Shown here: in pieces, positions 1-9,043 of the stretch
Numbering within the stretch: the first letter of the stretch is position 1
Layout of the letters: each line of letters opens with the position of its first letter
Assembly: GCA_002423205.1 (NCBI GenBank)
Contig: DIUZ01000002.1
Span: 1 to 64,000 of the forward strand
DNA length: 64,000 nucleotides
From: Micavibrio sp. UBA6145
Lineage (GTDB): Bacteria; Pseudomonadota; Alphaproteobacteria; Micavibrionales; UBA1664
Direction of reading: 5' to 3'
Position numbers and translations under genes: made by a program
Notes under the pieces: model-generated
Database searches by the model: none
What the model saw: only the letters and a program-made list of their open reading frames with translations
Told to the model about the DNA's origin: nothing

Positions 1-989
1 ACCAGGTCGCGCATGGTGACTTCGCCCACGCCCTCCAGATTGGCGGGGCGGGTTTCAAGGCGCACCACGTGTGGCTGTTGCAGCTGCAATTCGCAGGCAT
101 CTTCGCACGTCACCACGCGTTCGCCCTTTTCAATGTACCGAGTCAGGCAATTCAGCATGGTGGTTTTGCCCGAACCCGTACCGCCGGAGACCAGAACATT
201 CAGGCGCGAGCGGCCAATCGCCATGATCATCTTGGCGCAGGCCGGTGTCATCGCGCCAAAATCGACCAGCTTGTCGAGGGTGAGCTTGTCCTTTTTAAAT
301 TTACGAATGGTCATGGTCGCGCCGTCCACGGCCAGCGGCGGAATGATGACGTTGACGCGGGACCCGTCCATCAGACGTGCGTCGCAAATGGGTGATGATT
401 CATCCACCCTGCGGCCAATGGCACCGACAATACGCTGGCAGATGGTCAGAAGATGGTGATTATCGCGGAACCGCAAATCCGCTTTTTCAATCTTGCCCTT
501 CACCTCGATATACGTGGTATCCGGACCGTTGATCATGATATCCGCGATGTCATCGCGCGCCAGCAGCGGCTCCAGCGGGCCGAAGCCCAGCATGTCATCC
601 GCGCATTCCTGCGCCACCTGTGCAATTTCCTGCTTGGTCAGGTCCATGTTGCGGTAACGCGCAATCTCGGACACGGCGGTTTGTACTTCCTCCCGCGCCT
701 TGGACACTTCCAGGGACGCAAGATTTTTAAGATCCAGCGACTCGCGCACATCCCGCCATATACGCTCGCGCGCGGCCTCCAGGCGCGGGTTCAGCTTCGG
801 TGCCTCCGTCGGTCCTTCTGCATGATCTTCAACAATATTGGGCAGCGACGCCGAACCTGTTGTCGGTTTCAGAATCGGCGCAGACGGTTTTTCGTCGGTT
901 TTGACGGGTTCAGTAGTGCTTGAAACCAGTTCAAGCTTCTTCTTTTCCTGCACGGGTACGGTTGATCCGGTGGGACGTTTTCCAAACAT
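1..989 (-). CDS. cpaF: Tad pilus assembly ATPase CpaF (TadA), 3' end outside window
   Basis: The reverse-strand frame opens at ATG 989 (MFGKRPTGSTV) and runs without a stop off the left edge, giving 329 codons. After about 50 residues rich in Pro, Thr and Glu it reads as a type II/IV secretion ATPase, with the Walker A segment SGGTGSGKTT near residue 270. CpaF/TadA is the cytoplasmic hexameric motor that powers Flp pilus extrusion. Family members are usually 450-500 residues, so the last part of the ATPase domain lies outside the window. It follows cpaE by 3 nt in the same cpa operon. The family call is firm. Confidence 0.95.
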   Translation of the reverse strand, partial: MFGKRPTGSTVPVQEKKKLELVSSTTEPVKTDEKPSAPILKPTTGSASLPNIVEDHAEGPTEAPKLNPRLEAARERIWRDVRESLDLKNLASLEVSKAREEVQTAVSEIARYRNMDLTKQEIAQVAQECADDMLGFGPLEPLLARDDIADIMINGPDTTYIEVKGKIEKADLRFRDNHHLLTICQRIVGAIGRRVDESSPICDARLMDGSRVNVIIPPLAVDGATMTIRKFKKDKLTLDKLVDFGAMTPACAKMIMAIGRSRLNVLVSGGTGSGKTTMLNCLTRYIEKGERVVTCEDACELQLQQPHVVRLETRPANLEGVGEVTMRDL

Positions 990-992
990 GTC

Positions 993-2240
993 TTACGCCC
1001 CGATCCGCTTCAGAAGATTATGCAGGCCACCCGATTTTTCCGGGCCGCTATGCGCGGGCTCAACACCCAGGAACTGCGCCATAAGCGTCTGCAACGGTTC
1101 AGCCAGGCGTTTGCCTTCCGGTGAATCGGTCAGGCGCGCGCCTTCGCTTTCCGCCTTCATGAACAGGCGCGGCGCATAGGGCAGGGTGGCCGTGATAGGG
1201 AAACCGACGGCTTCTGCGATGTCTTTCTCAGGCACTTCGTATGCCGGCATTTCACCGCGGCGGTTGACAACAAGGCGTAAGGCCTCGCCGTCCTGACCAC
1301 GCATCGACAACACTTCCTTGATCAATGTGCGCGTCAGCGACAACGCGTTGACCGTCGGGGTGGTTGTAACGATGACATGGTTGGCGCGTGCCAGCACATG
1401 CGCCTGGATCGACGGCGATGTCGACGAAAGATCGGCAATCACAACGGGATACTGCCCCAGCATCCGTTCCAGCAGCATTTCAAACAGTTTTTTCTTGGAC
1501 GTGTCGTCTAAAAGCGGCTCCGCCCCTGTATTCAGGAAGGTCAGGTTTTCAGACACGGCCATCAGGATGCGCGACAACGTATCGTGATCCCGGTCAATCG
1601 CGGCCTTGGCGGCTTCGACCAGCGTGCCCGTCGGTGAAAAACCGAATTGCGCCCACAAGGTCGAATGTCCGGCGGCGGCGTCTATCAGGACCGTCTTTTG
1701 TCCCAGTACGTCGGCTGATATCGTCGCCGCCAGATGCGCAATATTGGTGGTACCTGCGCCGCCTTTTGCCCCGACAACGGCGATCAGCTTGCTGTTGGTC
1801 GCGCCCAGCATGGACAGCAATGTGCGTGAAATGGCTTCGGCCATGTCATACAGCGATACAGGATGCACAAGATAATCCGATACACCGATCGCGGTCAGGG
1901 TACGGTATAGCTGCACATCATTGACGGGGCCGATGACCAGCGCGGATGTGCCTTCGGCACAATGTTCGGCAAGCCGTGCCAGCCGGGCTTTGAAATCCGA
2001 CCCCGTGTCATTCGTCTGAATGATGATGACATTGGGAGATACCACGGTTTCGTAAAGCGTGATGGCGTCGTCAATCGACGCGCCTTTGACGTCCAGCGTC
2101 ACGCGGCCAAAGCGCCAGTCGCCGGAAAGCGATGCGACGACATCCTGCGTGTGTTCTTCTGCGGAAAATACATGCACCCCGGCCATGGGCAGCATCGCGG
2201 TCAGCGCGTTTTTTCTTGGCGTCGTTGTATCGAGCGTCAT
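993..2240 (-). CDS. cpaE: Pilus assembly protein CpaE, MinD/ParA-like ATPase
   Basis: 415 residues from ATG 2240. An in-frame GTG at 2279 is possible, but an ACAGG Shine-Dalgarno-like stretch sits just ahead of the ATG. The N-terminal ~130 residues look like a receiver-type domain and carry the motif VIGPVND. The C-terminal half is a MinD/ParA-like NTPase with the segment GAKGGAGTT near residues 157-165, where the second Walker lysine is replaced by Thr, as is common in CpaE. CpaE is known to position and assist assembly of the Tad pilus machine at the cell pole. It lies between cpaD and cpaF in the operon. Confidence 0.93.
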   Translation of the reverse strand: MTLDTTTPRKNALTAMLPMAGVHVFSAEEHTQDVVASLSGDWRFGRVTLDVKGASIDDAITLYETVVSPNVIIIQTNDTGSDFKARLARLAEHCAEGTSALVIGPVNDVQLYRTLTAIGVSDYLVHPVSLYDMAEAISRTLLSMLGATNSKLIAVVGAKGGAGTTNIAHLAATISADVLGQKTVLIDAAAGHSTLWAQFGFSPTGTLVEAAKAAIDRDHDTLSRILMAVSENLTFLNTGAEPLLDDTSKKKLFEMLLERMLGQYPVVIADLSSTSPSIQAHVLARANHVIVTTTPTVNALSLTRTLIKEVLSMRGQDGEALRLVVNRRGEMPAYEVPEKDIAEAVGFPITATLPYAPRLFMKAESEGARLTDSPEGKRLAEPLQTLMAQFLGVEPAHSGPEKSGGLHNLLKRIGA

Positions 2241-2337
2241 GCCTGTAAAACTTCGGTAATAAAGATGGATTCTTCCCACCTTTATTGTGCGCTTATGCGC
2301 TTAAAACAGGCTTAAATTTAGATGGCTTTTAAGCCTA

Positions 2338-3030
2338 TTACCCGCCAGATCCGGCAAGCTCGGAAATCAGGTAAGACGGCAGATAACTACGCGGCGTTGC
2401 GCCCGGGCGGTACTGGCCGGAAACCACATCGGCGGCACGGTTTCCATCACTGCCGCCAACAAGTCCTGCGCGGCCTTCAAGGTCAAGCGGATTGGCAATC
2501 TGGCGGGCCATGACGCTTTTCACGCCGCATCCGGTTTTGTACGCCAGCATGTTGCCCTCTTCGGCATTGGTGCTGTAACCCGGCATGGCCAGTGTGCAAC
2601 CGGCGGGGCCGGTGGCTTCCAGCGTGTCGAATGCGATCAGAACGACGGGTTCGTCGGTTGCAAGCGGCACTAATGACGACGTGATGTCGGCGGCCTTGAC
2701 GCCCGCGCCCATCAGGTTGTTTTCAATCTCGATCTTTTTGCCGGCAATCGTACCCGTGCCGGTTTTGCCGTTGTCTTTATAGGCGATGACCATGTACATG
2801 GGGCCCGCGCCGTTCTTATTGTAGATACGTGCGGCTTCCGCGATGTCTTCATCGTTCAGCGCGGCCAGCGGTTTTTTGGTGATGTGGCGGCTTTCCACCA
2901 GTTGCATCGGGCTGTCATTGACGGTGGATTGTTCCATCAGCCACGGTTTGTCCGGGGCGCATGCGCTGAGCATACCGCCAAAGGCAACAACTGACAGGGC
3001 CGTGATAAGAAGCGTCTTTTTCATCGTCAT
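2338..3030 (-). CDS. cpaD: Pilus assembly lipoprotein CpaD
   Basis: 230 residues. A signal peptide ends in the lipobox LSAC with Cys24, so the product should be an outer-membrane lipoprotein. The start ATG at 3030 overlaps the TGA of cpaC as ATGA, which implies translational coupling. A second ATG two codons downstream is an alternative start. CpaD is an alphaproteobacterial Tad component thought to help the CpaC secretin at the outer membrane. The central motif TGPAGCT and the position between cpaC and cpaE support the call. The family is poorly conserved, so the assignment rests partly on context. Confidence 0.88.
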   Translation of the reverse strand: MTMKKTLLITALSVVAFGGMLSACAPDKPWLMEQSTVNDSPMQLVESRHITKKPLAALNDEDIAEAARIYNKNGAGPMYMVIAYKDNGKTGTGTIAGKKIEIENNLMGAGVKAADITSSLVPLATDEPVVLIAFDTLEATGPAGCTLAMPGYSTNAEEGNMLAYKTGCGVKSVMARQIANPLDLEGRAGLVGGSDGNRAADVVSGQYRPGATPRSYLPSYLISELAGSGG

Positions 3031-4430
3031 TCCATGATGTAGCCGAACGGGCGGTTCTGGGCGTAGGTGTTGACGGTCTGGCCATAGGAAATGGCAAGGG
3101 ATTCGGCCAGCGCACGGTTCAGCGGCTCGACGCGCTTGGGATCATTGATGGCGGCGCGTACGGCGGCCTTTTCAGCGAACGGTTCAACCAGATACGCGCT
3201 GATGATGACCAGTAATTCGGACTCGTTACGGTTAAAGCTCTCGGACCGCACCAATGCGCCAAGCACCGGCACGCTGCTGATACCGGGCAGGCCGTTCATG
3301 CGTTCAATCGCCTGTGATTCAATCAGGCCCGCAATCATCAGCGATCCGCCGGATGCCATTTCGACGGTCGTCTCCGCACGTCGCACGGTGAAAGACGGAA
3401 CGGAAATGCCGGGCAGTTGCAGCGTCAGCTCGCTTGATACTTCCGACACTTCGGTGCTGATCTGCAGGTTGATGCGGTTTTTATCCAGCACGATAGGCTT
3501 GAAGGCGAGGGAGATACCGAACGGGCGGTATTCGTATGTGATATTGCCGTTATTGTCGCGCTGCGACGGGATGGGGAATTCACCGCCCGCCAGGAAGCGT
3601 GCGTTTTCACCGGAAATCGCGGTCAGGTTCGGCTGCGCCAGCGTGTTGACCATGCCGTCGCGCTCAAGCGCGTGGATCATTAACTGAATGGGGCCGGTGC
3701 CGCCCGATGAATACACCAGCGATCCATTGCCGAAAGACGGATCAACCGTCAGACCGAATGAATTGGCAGCGCCAGAACCCGTGGTGTGGCCGAAATTGAA
3801 ATTGCCGGATGATACGCCGGCAATATCGGTCGCAAGGCCCAGCTCGTTGAGCACGTTGCGTGACACCTCCACGATCTTAACGTGGATCATCACCTGCTGG
3901 TTGCCGGTAACGGTCAGGTTGTTGATGACGGTTTGCTGGTTGGTAACGAAGCGCGATGCAATATCACGGGCACGCGCCGCAACATCGGCGGACGAAACCG
4001 TACCGCTCAGCGTGATGCGGTCACCGATCGCGTCGACCGAGATTTTCTCGTTCGGGAAAAGCTGTTTGATATTGGACTCAAGCTTCGACGTGCTGGCCTT
4101 GACGTGAACGGCGATCTGTTTGATCAGCGTGCCGTCCTTGTCGAATACCAGGACGTTGGTATCGCCGATGCGAAGCCCGATCAGGTAAAGCTGGTTATTC
4201 TTGACCGGGCCGACTTCGACGATCGACGGGTCGGACACCATGATGTCCGCGACATTGCCGCTGACCTGCACCACATCGCCCTTACCGGCGGACAGGGTCA
4301 CGGTTTCGGTCGGTTGTTTGTCGGTTATGTTAATAGCGTCGCGCGCCTGCGGGACGGCAGCCGGGTTGAGAATCAACCACACGGCAAAACTCGCATATGC
4401 GATGTTTTTCAGATACTTGCGATACATCAA
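3027..4430 (-). CDS. cpaC: Tad pilus secretin CpaC (RcpA)
   Basis: 467 residues with an N-terminal signal sequence. An N-terminal pilus-formation domain at about 30-110 (VVQVSGNVADIMVSDPS) is followed by a BON-like region at about 110-180 (GDRITLSGTVSS), then the secretin domain at about 230-420, including the conserved stretch ANLTAISGE-type segment and GGEFPIP. It forms the outer-membrane ring through which the Flp pilus exits. The order cpaB-cpaC-cpaD is the standard one. The stop overlaps the cpaD start. Confidence 0.95.
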   Translation of the reverse strand: MMYRKYLKNIAYASFAVWLILNPAAVPQARDAINITDKQPTETVTLSAGKGDVVQVSGNVADIMVSDPSIVEVGPVKNNQLYLIGLRIGDTNVLVFDKDGTLIKQIAVHVKASTSKLESNIKQLFPNEKISVDAIGDRITLSGTVSSADVAARARDIASRFVTNQQTVINNLTVTGNQQVMIHVKIVEVSRNVLNELGLATDIAGVSSGNFNFGHTTGSGAANSFGLTVDPSFGNGSLVYSSGGTGPIQLMIHALERDGMVNTLAQPNLTAISGENARFLAGGEFPIPSQRDNNGNITYEYRPFGISLAFKPIVLDKNRINLQISTEVSEVSSELTLQLPGISVPSFTVRRAETTVEMASGGSLMIAGLIESQAIERMNGLPGISSVPVLGALVRSESFNRNESELLVIISAYLVEPFAEKAAVRAAINDPKRVEPLNRALAESLAISYGQTVNTYAQNRPFGYIME

Positions 4431-4445
4431 TGAGGCCGGGAAAGA

Positions 4446-5336
4446 CTACTGGGATTGGGAGTAGGGACGTACTTCCACGTTTTCGACGCGGTTGCCACTA
4501 TATACTCTCACAACTTGGGCACCCGACCCAGTGGAATTTTCGCCCTTACGGACCTCGCGCATCAGCCCGGAAAGCCGCATATCCGTTGTGGTTTGGAAGG
4601 GTTTGCCGGTGTCCGGATGTGACGGCGACGAATCGCCGATGGACCGCATGGTCAGCGACAGGCTGCCCATCCGTCCGGCCAGCACCAGTTGCTCCGCCTG
4701 AAGCGGATCGACCTCAAGCGTGACGGTTTTCATCAGCTTGGCCTGCGCCTGCTTGTCGGTGTTCTGGTCTGTCGCCAGGACTTTCAGGTTTTGCAGAACG
4801 GTTTCGGTCGCCAGTTTGGACACAACGGGCGCGGCGGCCGCCTGTACATTCTCATCATCCGGCAGTTTGACTTCGTAGGTCAGCAGCACGTCGACGTAAT
4901 CACCAGGCGTCAGGAAACCCGCGACTGATGATTGCGGGTTTACGTTGACCGCAACCGCGCGCTTGCCGGGCGTCAGCGACGCCGCAACCATGTTTGCCGT
5001 CGTATCCTGGATGACGACGGATTTCATCATCGGTTCGCCCTTGGCGACCGGGCGCGATACGCGGCCCTTCATAGCGTCAGATGCTGATTGATTGTTTTCG
5101 CGCACAATGGCACCCGCAAATGTGGTGCCCTGCGGCCAGCTTGCCCACTCGGTCGCGTTGTTGACCAGTTCTTCACCCGTTTTCAGATCCTTGGCCGCGA
5201 CCAGCACGTCCACCGTTTTCACCTGCGCCGTTGCCTCATCCGGCCCGCGCGTGCCGCCCAGCATCTGGATGGTCACCGCCGCGAGAAGCGCGAAGAAGAA
5301 ACCGCAGGCTACAATCACAAAGGTCGATTTGCGCAT
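4446..5336 (-). CDS. cpaB: Flp pilus assembly protein CpaB (RcpC), SAF domain
   Basis: 296 residues. One N-terminal transmembrane helix (VIVACGFFFALLAAVTIQML) is followed by an SAF-type domain at about 43-110 with the characteristic VLVAAKDLKTGEEL. Then comes the RcpC/CpaB domain with PGKRAVAVNV and PGDYVDVLLTYE. CpaB is a periplasmic Tad protein that works with the secretin CpaC. It begins 9 nt after the cpaA stop and ends 15 nt before cpaC. Confidence 0.95.
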   Translation of the reverse strand: MRKSTFVIVACGFFFALLAAVTIQMLGGTRGPDEATAQVKTVDVLVAAKDLKTGEELVNNATEWASWPQGTTFAGAIVRENNQSASDAMKGRVSRPVAKGEPMMKSVVIQDTTANMVAASLTPGKRAVAVNVNPQSSVAGFLTPGDYVDVLLTYEVKLPDDENVQAAAAPVVSKLATETVLQNLKVLATDQNTDKQAQAKLMKTVTLEVDPLQAEQLVLAGRMGSLSLTMRSIGDSSPSHPDTGKPFQTTTDMRLSGLMREVRKGENSTGSGAQVVRVYSGNRVENVEVRPYSQSQ

Positions 5337-5345
5337 GGCTTGATC

Positions 5346-5852
5346 CTAAAAAGTGAAAAACGTAAACAATGTGGCGATGGCAATCGCAACGCCGTACGGT
5401 ACCACGGTTTCCTGACGGGACAGCGCCGCAAACCAGCTTTTGTCCCCGGCTTTTGTAGCCAGAACCGGTAGAAATCTGGTCAGCGCCGGCACCTTTTTGA
5501 AGCCCAGCGCCGCAAGGGCCACAACACCCCCCGTGCATGCCATGATCAGCAGGAATGCCGGCAACTGGCCGGGTTCCAGCCACAGGGCCAGCGCACCCAG
5601 AAGTTTCGCATCACCCCCGCCCAGCAGCCCGCCCATGAACAGGACGAATCCCACCAGAAGCACCACCGCGCCGCCAATACCATGCGCCATCACGCTGTGC
5701 AGCGGCAGGGTAAACGCAACCGGGATGAATAGAACCGCAACCGCCATTGCGATCGTATTGCGGATACGCAAATAACGCACATCCTCATACGCCGCGAACA
5801 CGGCCAGCATCACCACGCAGATGCGCAATGTCAGAACGATCGTTTCAATCAT
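5346..5852 (-). CDS. cpaA: Prepilin peptidase CpaA (A24 family)
   Basis: 168 residues from ATG 5852. The reading frame stays open upstream to 6041 but there crosses the pilin gene and a terminator, so the later start is preferred; no strong ribosome binding site is visible. It is a polytopic membrane protein with the two catalytic aspartates of A24 aspartyl proteases: Asp24 in AAYEDVRY and Asp81 in the GxGD-type motif GGGDAKL. It should cleave the Flp pilin and the TadE/TadF pseudopilins after the Gly of their leader. It lacks the methyltransferase domain of the long PilD type, as expected for CpaA. Confidence 0.93.
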   Translation of the reverse strand: MIETIVLTLRICVVMLAVFAAYEDVRYLRIRNTIAMAVAVLFIPVAFTLPLHSVMAHGIGGAVVLLVGFVLFMGGLLGGGDAKLLGALALWLEPGQLPAFLLIMACTGGVVALAALGFKKVPALTRFLPVLATKAGDKSWFAALSRQETVVPYGVAIAIATLFTFFTF

Positions 5853-5883
5853 GAAAAACCAGAATAGCCAGATAAAGGTATTC

Positions 5884-5920
5884 AAGAAAAGAGCCCGCGC
5901 GGGGAAGAGATCGCGCGGGC
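5884..5920 (-). terminator. Hairpin with U-tract between pilin gene and cpaA
   Basis: On the minus strand a 9-bp GC-only stem (arms 5912-5920 and 5893-5901) is followed by TCTTTTCTTG. It lies 27 nt after the pilin stop and before cpaA. It would stop most pilin transcripts and let some read on into cpaA-cpaF, giving far more pilin than machine. Confidence 0.8.
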
Positions 5921-5946
5921 CCTGTTCTGTCGAAGCGCTATGCCGA

Positions 5947-6129
5947 TTACGGGCGCTGCTGGACTTTGGTCGACATGTCGCTGAACAGCAGGGCGAGATC
6001 ATCACCGAATGCGAACACGACAACCGAAATCGCGACGGCAATGCCGGCTGCGATCAGACCATATTCAATGGCCGTCGCGCCGCGCTCGTCGTGACGGAAT
6101 GCTTGTATGTTTGCCAAAAGCTTCAACAT
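5947..6129 (-). CDS. pilA: Flp/Fap-type major pilin PilA
   Basis: 60 residues. The short basic leader ends at Gly17 and is followed by the Flp motif ATAIEYGLIAAG, with Glu at position +5 of the mature protein, as needed for processing by CpaA. The rest is one hydrophobic helix and a short C-terminal tail. An AAGGAG ribosome binding site lies 8 nt ahead of the ATG. It is the structural subunit of the Tad pilus encoded around it. It is the first gene of the minus-strand cpa cluster and is separated from cpaA by a terminator-like hairpin. Confidence 0.96.
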   Translation of the reverse strand: MLKLLANIQAFRHDERGATAIEYGLIAAGIAVAISVVVFAFGDDLALLFSDMSTKVQQRP

Positions 6130-6414
6130 GAAAATAACTCCTTCGTTGTTTTTATTTGCCCACTCGAGATGCCTTGGGACACCTCATTATGTTAATGATG
6201 GGGCATACTCATTACTGCGCAATTAATGATCAAACGCATTTGATACGAACAAAATTATATCAAATTTGAGACAAACGCATACGCATAAAACACCGTCATT
6301 TACGATATTATCTGCATATACATGTCTTAAACATTTCTTCAACGCGAAAGGCCCATACTGAATATACAAGGCGACCGGACGATAAAGATCCTGCGCCGTA
6401 GTAGTGGGCAAAAA

Positions 6415-6975
6415 ATGAAAAAATTCTGGAAGCGTGAAGACGGCACGACCGCGATTGAATTCGCGTTGATCATGCCTGCGCTTGTCGTGATCATCATGGG
6501 CTCGATTGAGCTGAGCCTGTTTTTCTTTGTGCAGACCGCGCTGGAAGGCGCGACGTTCTCTGTATCCCGTCTCGGTAAAACCGGTTTCGTGGCCGACGGA
6601 TACACGCGCGAAGAAACCATCAAAAACAAACTCGACGACTGGTTAGGATTTTTTCTGGATACCGAACAACTGACGGTCGAAGCTGAAACATATGACGATT
6701 TTTCATCTGTCGGCGCGCCGGAACCGTTTATCGATGCCAATAAAAACGGCACGCGCGATGACGGCGAAAATTACACCGACGTCAACGGTAACGGACAATA
6801 CGATCTGGACCAGGGCGTGGTCAGCAATGGCAATGCCGGCGATGTCGTCGTCTACACCGTTTCATATCCGTGGAGCCTGCTGACGCCGTTCCTGGCCGGA
6901 TCGCTGGGTAAAGACGGCGTGGTCGAAGTGCAAAGCCGATTTGTCGTGAAGAACGAGCCATTCAATGACGAATAA
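6415..6975 (+). CDS. TadE-like pseudopilin with two EF-hand-like loops
   Basis: 186 residues. The N-terminal pattern REDGTTAIEFALIMPALV is the TadE-like pseudopilin motif, followed by a hydrophobic helix. The product should be processed by CpaA and join the Tad apparatus. Two aspartate-rich loops are unusual: 107-118 has Asp107, Asn109, Asn111, Gly112, Asp115 and Glu118, an EF-hand/dockerin spacing, and 122-133 repeats it with Gln at the last place. They suggest calcium binding (inference). The gene is divergent from the pilin gene and overlaps the next gene by 11 nt. The family is clear; the calcium role is not proven. Confidence 0.88.
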   Translation: MKKFWKREDGTTAIEFALIMPALVVIIMGSIELSLFFFVQTALEGATFSVSRLGKTGFVADGYTREETIKNKLDDWLGFFLDTEQLTVEAETYDDFSSVGAPEPFIDANKNGTRDDGENYTDVNGNGQYDLDQGVVSNGNAGDVVVYTVSYPWSLLTPFLAGSLGKDGVVEVQSRFVVKNEPFNDE

Positions 6976-7519
6976 GCGCGCAAACATAATCCGGGACGAA
7001 ACCGGTGTCGCCGCGACGGAGTTCGCGTTGCTGCTGCCTGTGCTGATGGCGCTTGTCCTCGGTGTGTATGAAATTTCACGCTATATTCTGTTGCACCAGA
7101 AAATCGAACGCGTCGCTTACACTGTTGCCGACGTGGTGGGGCAGCAAACATCCGTCACAAATGCGGGCCTGTCCGATATCGTCGCGGCCGCGTCCAAAAT
7201 CATGGACCCGTACGACTTCGAACAGAACGGCGTGGTCATCGTGACATCCGTCTATCAGGACCCGGATGACGGCCCCGTCGTGCGTTGGCAATACAAGGGC
7301 GGCGGTGTGCTTGACCGCGAAAGCCGCATCGGTGCCAGCGGTGACGAAGCCGAACTGCCAAACGGTCTTGCCCTGAATGAAAACGACAACGTCATTTTCG
7401 CCGAGATTTTTTACAATTACATCCCGGATTTCGATGAAGAATATTTCGACGACCGGGAAAATTACAAATATGCAGTCTTCAAACCGCGCCTCGGCGCGCT
7501 GACAACCGCGCCCAACTAA
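6965..7519 (+). CDS. TadE/TadF-like pseudopilin
   Basis: 184 residues. It has the same pseudopilin leader type (RDETGVAATEFALLLPVLMALVL) and a hydrophobic segment at about 15-37, followed by an extracytoplasmic domain. It overlaps the preceding TadE-like gene by 11 nt and is followed by the TadG-like gene after 11 nt, so the three form one operon. Assignment to TadE versus TadF cannot be settled from sequence alone. The C-terminal part is acidic. Confidence 0.87.
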   Translation: MTNKRANIIRDETGVAATEFALLLPVLMALVLGVYEISRYILLHQKIERVAYTVADVVGQQTSVTNAGLSDIVAAASKIMDPYDFEQNGVVIVTSVYQDPDDGPVVRWQYKGGGVLDRESRIGASGDEAELPNGLALNENDNVIFAEIFYNYIPDFDEEYFDDRENYKYAVFKPRLGALTTAPN

Positions 7520-7530
7520 AGGAAACGGCA

Positions 7531-8913
7531 ATGTTCGATTTTGGCACAGGTCTGAAAAACAAGCGCGGCGAACGGGGTTCCGTCGTGGCGGCAGCCGTGT
7601 TCGGCATTATTGCCATGACGGGTTCCGCCGGGCTTGCCGTTGATATCGGGCGTGCCGAACTGGCGCAGGCAAAGCTCTCCTCCGCCCTTGATGCTGCCGG
7701 CCTTGCGGCTGGATCAACGTTGCAGACGACGGATTTACACGACGAAGTAATGAAATACCTGAACGTCAATTTTAACGATTATCTGGATTCCACCATTACG
7801 GATGTCGAGATCAGTGTCGACTCCACCAATTCCATCATCACGCTCGAGGCCTACGGAACCATTGATACGACCTTCATGCGTTATTTTGGGTTTGAAACCA
7901 TTCCCATCGGTGCAACGTCCGAAATCACGCGCGCGACATCCGGGCTTGAACTGGTCATGGTGCTGGACAATACCGGGTCCATGGCCGGATCTTCGCTGAC
8001 ATCGCTGAAAGACGCGGCGTCGGAACTGGTCGACATCCTGTTCGGCAGTGCGCCGCCGGTTGATCAGGACCAGAAACTCTGGATCGGGCTTGTCCCGTTT
8101 TCGCAAGCAGTCAATGTCGGCAACAGCCACACCGACTGGCTGACCAGCAATTCGATCTCCAGCAAAAACTGGGGCACGACAAGCTGGTCCGGCTGTGTCG
8201 ATGCGCGTCTGATCGGCGAAGATATTACCGACACGCCGCCGTCATCGAAAAAATTTGAGGCGTATTACTGGCCGGATGATTCTTATAACGATTGGATCAC
8301 GACCACGACCAAGAACGGCAAGACAACGACCACGTACACCATTAATTCTACGAAGGGTCCGAACAAATACTGCCCGCAGGCCGTCAAGCGGCTGAGCGAT
8401 GACCAGTCATCCATCCTGGCCAGCATCAATGGCATGGTCGCGGTCGGTAACACGCACGTATCTGAAGGGGCCGTCTGGGGCTGGCGTATGCTCTCCCCCC
8501 GCTGGCGTGGGGCGTGGGGCGGGGATATGGATTCCAACAGCCTGCCACTGGATTACAACACCCCGAAAATGAACAAGGCCGCGATCATCATGACCGACGG
8601 CGAAAACACCATCGATAATTCCAACCGCGGCGCGTATTGGTATCTGAAAGATGGCCGTACAGGGTCGACCAATGCGACGACGGCCGTTACAAGGCTTAAT
8701 CAAAAACTGACCAGCGTCTGCACCGCGATGAAGAACAATAACATCATCGTTTACACCATCGGATTCCGGAATCCGGGCTCCAACATCGAATCTTTGTTGA
8801 AATCTTGTGCAACGCAGCCGGACTTTTACTTCGATTCCCCCACGAGCGACGAATTGCATAAAGCCTTCAGAATGATTGGAGATTCGCTGTCCTCCTTGCG
8901 CGTCAGTAAATAA
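7531..8913 (+). CDS. tadG: TadG-like pilus protein with von Willebrand A domain
   Basis: 460 residues with a good AAAGGAAA ribosome binding site. A TadG-type N-terminal hydrophobic segment (about 18-60, GSVVAAAVFGIIAMTGSAGL) anchors it. A von Willebrand factor A domain follows from about 140, with a MIDAS-like motif at Asp146, Thr148 and Ser150 (VLDNTGSM) and a second acidic metal-site strand, IIMTDGENT, further on. TadG proteins are envelope components of Tad systems, often involved in adhesion or pilus anchoring. It is the third gene of the tadE-tadF-tadG operon. Confidence 0.92.
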   Translation: MFDFGTGLKNKRGERGSVVAAAVFGIIAMTGSAGLAVDIGRAELAQAKLSSALDAAGLAAGSTLQTTDLHDEVMKYLNVNFNDYLDSTITDVEISVDSTNSIITLEAYGTIDTTFMRYFGFETIPIGATSEITRATSGLELVMVLDNTGSMAGSSLTSLKDAASELVDILFGSAPPVDQDQKLWIGLVPFSQAVNVGNSHTDWLTSNSISSKNWGTTSWSGCVDARLIGEDITDTPPSSKKFEAYYWPDDSYNDWITTTTKNGKTTTTYTINSTKGPNKYCPQAVKRLSDDQSSILASINGMVAVGNTHVSEGAVWGWRMLSPRWRGAWGGDMDSNSLPLDYNTPKMNKAAIIMTDGENTIDNSNRGAYWYLKDGRTGSTNATTAVTRLNQKLTSVCTAMKNNNIIVYTIGFRNPGSNIESLLKSCATQPDFYFDSPTSDELHKAFRMIGDSLSSLRVSK

Positions 8914-9043
8914 AACCGCACACGCATAAGGGGAATTTATTATCTCTAAAATGCAATCTATTAGGCGTTTGTTAGTTTTTATTTGTCATATTGTCATCAA
9001 GACCTGCGATGAAGCGGGCGCAGTAGCAAGGGGGAATACCAAA

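Noticed and set aside
2241..2279. GTG start for cpaE 13 codons upstream
   Set aside because: The ATG at 2240 has a ribosome binding site at good distance and matches the usual N-terminus better.
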